A DNA stretch of 7,992 nucleotides from Nitrospinota bacterium (GTDB lineage: Bacteria; Nitrospinota; Nitrospinia; UBA9942), in contig DNJG01000098.1 in the NCBI GenBank assembly GCA_003489165.1, positions 1 through 7,992 of the forward strand, written 5' to 3'. Below are positions 5,071 to 7,992 of this stretch, piece by piece. Within the stretch, counting starts at the first letter, position 1; the number at the start of each line of letters is the position of its first letter. The notes beneath the pieces are model-generated. The model was not told where the DNA came from. It saw nothing but the letters and a program-made list of their open reading frames with translations, and did not search any database. The translations under genes were made by a program, and so were the position numbers.

Positions 5071-5173
5071 AGTGTAAGTGTGAGTGTGAGAAACAATCCC
5101 CCCTAAGTCCCCCTTTATTAAGGGGGAATTTGTCAGTATTCCTTTACTGACACTGACACTATTCGCTGACACT
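5071..5173. repeat. Inverted array of 6-bp AGTGTN repeats around a CCCCCTT/AAGGGGG hairpin
   Basis: The left part is AGTGTA, AGTGTG, AGTGTG at 5071-5088. The right part read on the minus strand has AGTGTC units (plus-strand GACACT at 5149-5154, 5155-5160 and 5168-5173), so the word is inverted across the element. The centre holds AATCCCCCCTAAG and then a perfect 7-bp stem, CCCCCTT (5109-5115) with AAGGGGG (5120-5126) and a TATT loop. 'Cccctaagtccccc...aaggggga' is a common intergenic repeat type in environmental bacterial genomes. It occupies nearly the whole 125-bp gap between rng and sixA. There is no U-tract, so terminator function is doubtful. Confidence 0.7.
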
Positions 5174-5178
5174 TCTTT

Positions 5179-6714
5179 TCACAGGGCTGTTATCTCATAC
5201 TGCTCTTGATGGAGGTCGTCATCGGATTTTACAACTATCTTCACCTTTAGGTCTTTTTCCAGCCTGTCTATATACTGGTTTTCTTCATCAAATAGCATGT
5301 CGGCGACTATTGGATGGGCATTCAGAAGCACCTTTCTCTTTTTTGGGGATGCGTTTATAATCCTCTGTATCTCCCTGAAAATTTCATAGCATACTGTTGT
5401 GGGAGATTTTATGCTCCCCCTCCCCTCGCAGTATGTGCATGGCTGGCAGAGTGTTCTCCCGAGAGAATCCCTGACCCTCTTTCTCGTCATCTCCACAAGG
5501 CCGAATTCCGATATCTTCATTATCTTTGTCCTTGACCTGTCAGGTTTTAGCGCCTGTTCAAGTGCGTGAAATACCTTCTCCTTACTCTCATTCTTCTCCA
5601 TGTCAATAAAATCCAGGATGATTAGTCCACCGATATTCCTTAGCCTGAGCTGATAGACAATCTCTTTAACCGCCTCCAGATTGGTTTCAAGAATCGTCTC
5701 CTCAGGATTTCTCTTCCCGACGAATTTTCCTGTATTTACATCTATTGCGACAAGTGCCTCAGTCTGGTCAATTACTATATATCCTCCGGATTTAAGCCAG
5801 ATTTTTCTCCCCAATGCCCTCTCTATCTCAATCTCAATTCCGTATGTATCAAATATCGGATCTTTGCCTGTGTAGAGCTCAATCTTGGATTTCAATGCAG
5901 GCATATAAGAATTTACAAACTGGATGCATTTTTCATATTCTTCCTGAGAATCAATCACCAGCCTGTCAACATTCTTCGTGAAAATATCTCTTATTGACCT
6001 GAATATGAGATTTAAGTCCTGATGTATGAGAACAGGTGCAGATACCCTCTCACTCTTTTGCTTTATGTCATTCCAGAGTTTGGTCAGAAACTCTATATCA
6101 GCTATAAATTCTTCCCTGTCCTTCCCCTCGCTTGCAGTCCTTACAATAAATCCATCACCCGGAGGCTTTAGTTCTAACAGCAGTCTTTTTAGCCTTCTCC
6201 TTTCAGATTCATCCTCTATCCTTCTTGAAATCCCTACATGGTTAACGGATGGCATAAATACCAAATATCTTCCCGGAAGCGAGATATATGATGTGATCCT
6301 TGCCCCTTTGCTTCCTATCGGGTCTTTTGAGACCTGCACAAGAATCTCCTGTCCTTCCTGGAGTAATTCTTCAATAGGTAATTTCTGGATAGTCTCCCGC
6401 GGCATTTCCTCCTCTGACTCATCTGCTGTCTCATCACTGAGAGATATATCTTCGCCTGCTAATTTTTCATATTCCTCTATCGTATCCGGCACATTTATAT
6501 CGGACACATAAAGAAAACCTGACTTTCCAAGCCCTATATCTATGAATGCCACCTGCATCCCAGGCAGAACCTTTACCACTCTGCCTTTATAGACATTTCC
6601 TACAATACCCTCATCCTTCTTTCTTTCAATATAAAGCTCGGATATGTCGCCGTTCTCCATGAGGGCTACCCTCGTCTCCCGCATATTTGTATTTACTATT
6701 ATTTCAGATGACAT
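5179..6714 (-). CDS. rng: Ribonuclease G / RNase E-type endoribonuclease
   Basis: This is a single-strand-specific endoribonuclease for rRNA maturation and mRNA decay, 511 aa from the ATG, the size of RNase G without the long RNase E degradosome tail. Numbering from that ATG, SSEIIVN and MRETRVALMENG open the protein. An S1 domain follows (VYKGRVVKVLPGMQVAFIDI, then GKSGFLYVSDI) with an acidic insertion around 83-106 (DETADESEEEMPRE). VQVSKDPIGSKGARITS lies at 126-142. The Mg2+-binding catalytic aspartates are D325 (AIDVNTG) and D368 (LDFIDME), 43 residues apart as in E. coli RNase E (D303, D346). The zinc-link cysteines are C426 and C429 in CQPCTYCEGRG. An in-frame TTG at 6733-6735 would add seven residues, but family members start at the chosen ATG. 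No Shine-Dalgarno is visible; seven T directly precede the ATG. The radical-SAM-linked gene ends 34 bp upstream, a common neighbour of rng. Confidence 0.96.
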   Translation of the reverse strand: MSSEIIVNTNMRETRVALMENGDISELYIERKKDEGIVGNVYKGRVVKVLPGMQVAFIDIGLGKSGFLYVSDINVPDTIEEYEKLAGEDISLSDETADESEEEMPRETIQKLPIEELLQEGQEILVQVSKDPIGSKGARITSYISLPGRYLVFMPSVNHVGISRRIEDESERRRLKRLLLELKPPGDGFIVRTASEGKDREEFIADIEFLTKLWNDIKQKSERVSAPVLIHQDLNLIFRSIRDIFTKNVDRLVIDSQEEYEKCIQFVNSYMPALKSKIELYTGKDPIFDTYGIEIEIERALGRKIWLKSGGYIVIDQTEALVAIDVNTGKFVGKRNPEETILETNLEAVKEIVYQLRLRNIGGLIILDFIDMEKNESKEKVFHALEQALKPDRSRTKIMKISEFGLVEMTRKRVRDSLGRTLCQPCTYCEGRGSIKSPTTVCYEIFREIQRIINASPKKRKVLLNAHPIVADMLFDEENQYIDRLEKDLKVKIVVKSDDDLHQEQYEITAL

Positions 6715-6719
6715 AAAAA

Positions 6720-6747
6720 AATAAGCAATGACCAATGAGTAATAAGA
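6720..6747. repeat. Four heptamers with alternative hairpins in the rng leader
   Basis: AATAAGC (6720-6726), AATGACC (6727-6733), AATGAGT (6734-6740) and AATAAGA (6741-6747) are contiguous with a 7-bp period. Together with CTCATTGCTT (6748-6757) they allow two mutually exclusive minus-strand hairpins. One is an 8-bp stem (6747-6754 with 6733-6740, 6-nt loop). The other is a 9-bp stem (6749-6757 with 6723-6731) followed by A and seven T, just before the rng ATG. Both involve the TGA stop of the upstream gene. The second looks like a weak AT-rich intrinsic terminator. Confidence 0.6.
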
Positions 6748-6748
6748 C

Positions 6749-7992
6749 TCATTGCTTCATTTCTACTCCTATCTTTTCCGTTAATAATACCGAAGTTCCT
6801 ATATCCGGCGAAAGTAAATTCTGCAGCACTTCAATCGGTTGAAGCAGAGTGCCATTAAGGACATTGAATACCATCTCAATCTTTAACCACTCTCCTTCAT
6901 GCCCGATTATCTTAATTGATTCTATCAATGGCTTAATATCAATCTTTTTTACCCCACCCTTTCTAATCCTATCAATTATTACCCTGTCCTGCAAAAAAAA
7001 ATTTTTAAATCTCTCTTCAATTGGCTGAAGGCTGAAGGCTGAAGGCTGAAGGCTGACTGAAAAGATAATTTTGTTAGTTATGTCAGAGATAGACCTTGTT
7101 CCGGACGGAATAAACTCTGCAGATATCGCCTTTAACCCTGAAGGGAGTTCAGTATTGAGCTTATTTATTATTTCATCTGTTTTTATATTACTACTAAGCT
7201 CAGCATCAAAATATTCCCAGCGGCTCTCTATCCCGACAGGGAGTGCAAATCCAAAGGCTATCTTTGGATGGGGGTGGTATCCGTCTGAATATTGAAGATG
7301 TATCCCTGTCCTCCTGAATGCCCTGCTGAATGCCCTCCCCACTTCAAGGTGTGATAAAAATTTCATATCATCCTTTTTCTCATACCGTATTCTAACACGA
7401 CTGTGTACAGATGAAGAAATTGCAGGTTGAGGAATAGTTTTGGGCACTGAGTCTTCTTCTCTCCCTTGACCCTTGACCCCTGCATCCTGACTCTTATTTA
7501 ATATCAGGCACTTTTTGGGGTCAAGCCCGCAGCCGATACATCCTTCATAGCGGCAGTCAGAAGACAGAATATCTTTAACCGATGCCTCAAATTCTTTATA
7601 TAAAAATTTCTGGCTTATACCTGTCTTGATATGCCCCCACGGCAGAATTTCATCTTTATTAATATTTCTATTTGCATAAAATTCAGGATTAACCCCGCAT
7701 CTGTTAAATGCCTCCATCCACTTATTAAAATCAAATCTCTCGGTCCACCCGTCAAATTTGCATCCCATCTCATGGGCAGCCTCCAGCACTTTACCCAGCC
7801 TTCTGTTACCCCTTGCAAATACACCTTCAAGAAAACTTATCTCCACCTTATGCCATTTCATATTAATTTTTCTATTGGGTTTAAACTTTTTATACAGATA
7901 GCTGAGTTTTCTCTTTAAACTATCCATCCCTTCCTGCCCGACCCACTGAAATGGCGTATGTGCCTTCTGAACTAAGGATGATATGCCAACAT
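6749..7992 (-). CDS. Radical-SAM-linked protein: end of TIGR03960 domain fused to DUF2344 (TIGR03936); 5' end outside window
   Basis: The frame is open from the window's right edge to TGA 6749-6751. The ATG at 7925-7927 is internal: 21 codons before it read VGISSLVQKAHTPFQWVGQ, matching the radical-SAM part of this family, so the true start and the CxxxCxxC cluster lie outside. Downstream come KWHKVEISFLEGVFARGNRR and FDGWTERFDFNKWMEAFNRC, then LPWGHI and a cysteine cluster CRYEGCIGCG (about 7525-7557) with a further C at about 7509. These are typical of the TIGR03960 C-terminus. A variable linker (about 7395-7500) leads to DUF2344, opening RVRIRYEKKDDMKFLSHLEV with RAFRRTGIHLQYSDGYHPHP and FGFALPVGIES. 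The fused form is common in clostridia and relatives, where it sits beside rng as here. Biochemical function is not established; a role in tRNA or ribosome-linked modification is only a guess. Two heptamer arrays interrupt the gene (7023-7057, 7464-7491). Confidence 0.9.
   Translation of the reverse strand, partial: VGISSLVQKAHTPFQWVGQEGMDSLKRKLSYLYKKFKPNRKINMKWHKVEISFLEGVFARGNRRLGKVLEAAHEMGCKFDGWTERFDFNKWMEAFNRCGVNPEFYANRNINKDEILPWGHIKTGISQKFLYKEFEASVKDILSSDCRYEGCIGCGLDPKKCLILNKSQDAGVKGQGREEDSVPKTIPQPAISSSVHSRVRIRYEKKDDMKFLSHLEVGRAFSRAFRRTGIHLQYSDGYHPHPKIAFGFALPVGIESRWEYFDAELSSNIKTDEIINKLNTELPSGLKAISAEFIPSGTRSISDITNKIIFSVSLQPSAFSLQPIEERFKNFFLQDRVIIDRIRKGGVKKIDIKPLIESIKIIGHEGEWLKIEMVFNVLNGTLLQPIEVLQNLLSPDIGTSVLLTEKIGVEMKQ
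7023..7057. repeat. Five tandem heptamers inside the DUF2344 domain
   Basis: GGCTGAA is repeated perfectly at 7023-7029, 7030-7036, 7037-7043 and 7044-7050, followed by GGCTGAC at 7051-7057. On the coding strand it reads as SVSLQPSAFSLQP, placed between IIFSV and EERFKNFF, probably in a loop of the domain. One unit gained or lost changes the frame. Confidence 0.9.
7464..7491. repeat. Four heptamers in the inter-domain linker of the radical-SAM-linked gene
   Basis: CCTTGAC (7464-7470), CCTTGAC (7471-7477), CCCTGCA (7478-7484) and TCCTGAC (7485-7491) are contiguous, consensus CCYTGAC. They encode SQDAGVKGQG in the low-complexity linker between the cysteine cluster and DUF2344, where length should be tolerated. 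Confidence 0.75.

Noticed and set aside
5109..5126. CCCCCTT/AAGGGGG hairpin as rng terminator
   Set aside because: No U-tract on either strand; better explained as part of a repeat element, since this type recurs in intergenic regions of many genomes.
6026..6511. 161-aa plus-strand open frame
   Set aside because: Antisense to rng; serine-rich low-complexity translation, no initiation signal.
7925..7927. ATG as start of the radical-SAM-linked gene
   Set aside because: The frame stays open upstream to the window edge and encodes family-specific residues (AHTPFQWVGQ), so the ATG is internal.

Overview
The window is a compact, low-GC (roughly 40% by eye) bacterial chromosome segment. All credible genes lie on the minus strand, so transcription runs from right to left. 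The gene set points to an uncultured anaerobe or microaerophile of the Nitrospirota/Desulfobacterota type: a radical-SAM/DUF2344 fusion next to ribonuclease G, a SixA phosphatase with a QHG motif, a short Ppx/GppA, and a Ktr-type K+ transporter. That taxonomic placement is inference and weak. No RNA gene, CRISPR array, insertion sequence or prophage was found.

In transcription order, the right end (6749-7992) holds the C-terminal part of a radical-SAM-linked protein (TIGR03960 end plus DUF2344/TIGR03936). Its apparent ATG at 7927 is internal, because the frame stays open to the window edge with family-like sequence. Ribonuclease G (5179-6714) follows after 34 bp, a pairing seen in many bacteria. 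Next come sixA (4565-5053), a conserved 92-aa protein of unknown function (4135-4413), a secreted three-TPR protein (3603-4040), a 29-codon gene remnant or mini-ORF (3443-3532) overlapping the next start, a SprT-like zinc metallopeptidase (3054-3446) and a Ppx/GppA phosphatase (2075-3013). An 18-bp perfect hairpin (2027-2066) then separates this run from a K+ uptake pair, ktrB (622-1971) and ktrA (1-533, cut by the window edge). ktrB has its own consensus-like promoter placed so close to the ATG that the mRNA is probably leaderless.

The most striking feature is not a gene. Eight loci carry short tandem arrays with a 6-8 bp unit. Five are intergenic: 549-623, 3021-3041, 4446-4560, 5071-5173 and 6720-6747. 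Three of these (549-623, 4446-4560, 5071-5173) have a left half and an inverted right half. Three arrays lie inside coding sequence: 2394-2421 in ppx, and 7023-7057 and 7464-7491 in the radical-SAM-linked gene, where they encode loop or linker peptides. The repeat word differs at every locus but the architecture recurs. Several arrays sit where a Shine-Dalgarno sequence would be expected (ppx, rng). The array between the radical-SAM-linked gene and rng can form two mutually exclusive hairpins, one followed by seven Ts directly before the rng ATG. Gaps between genes are all under 160 bp.
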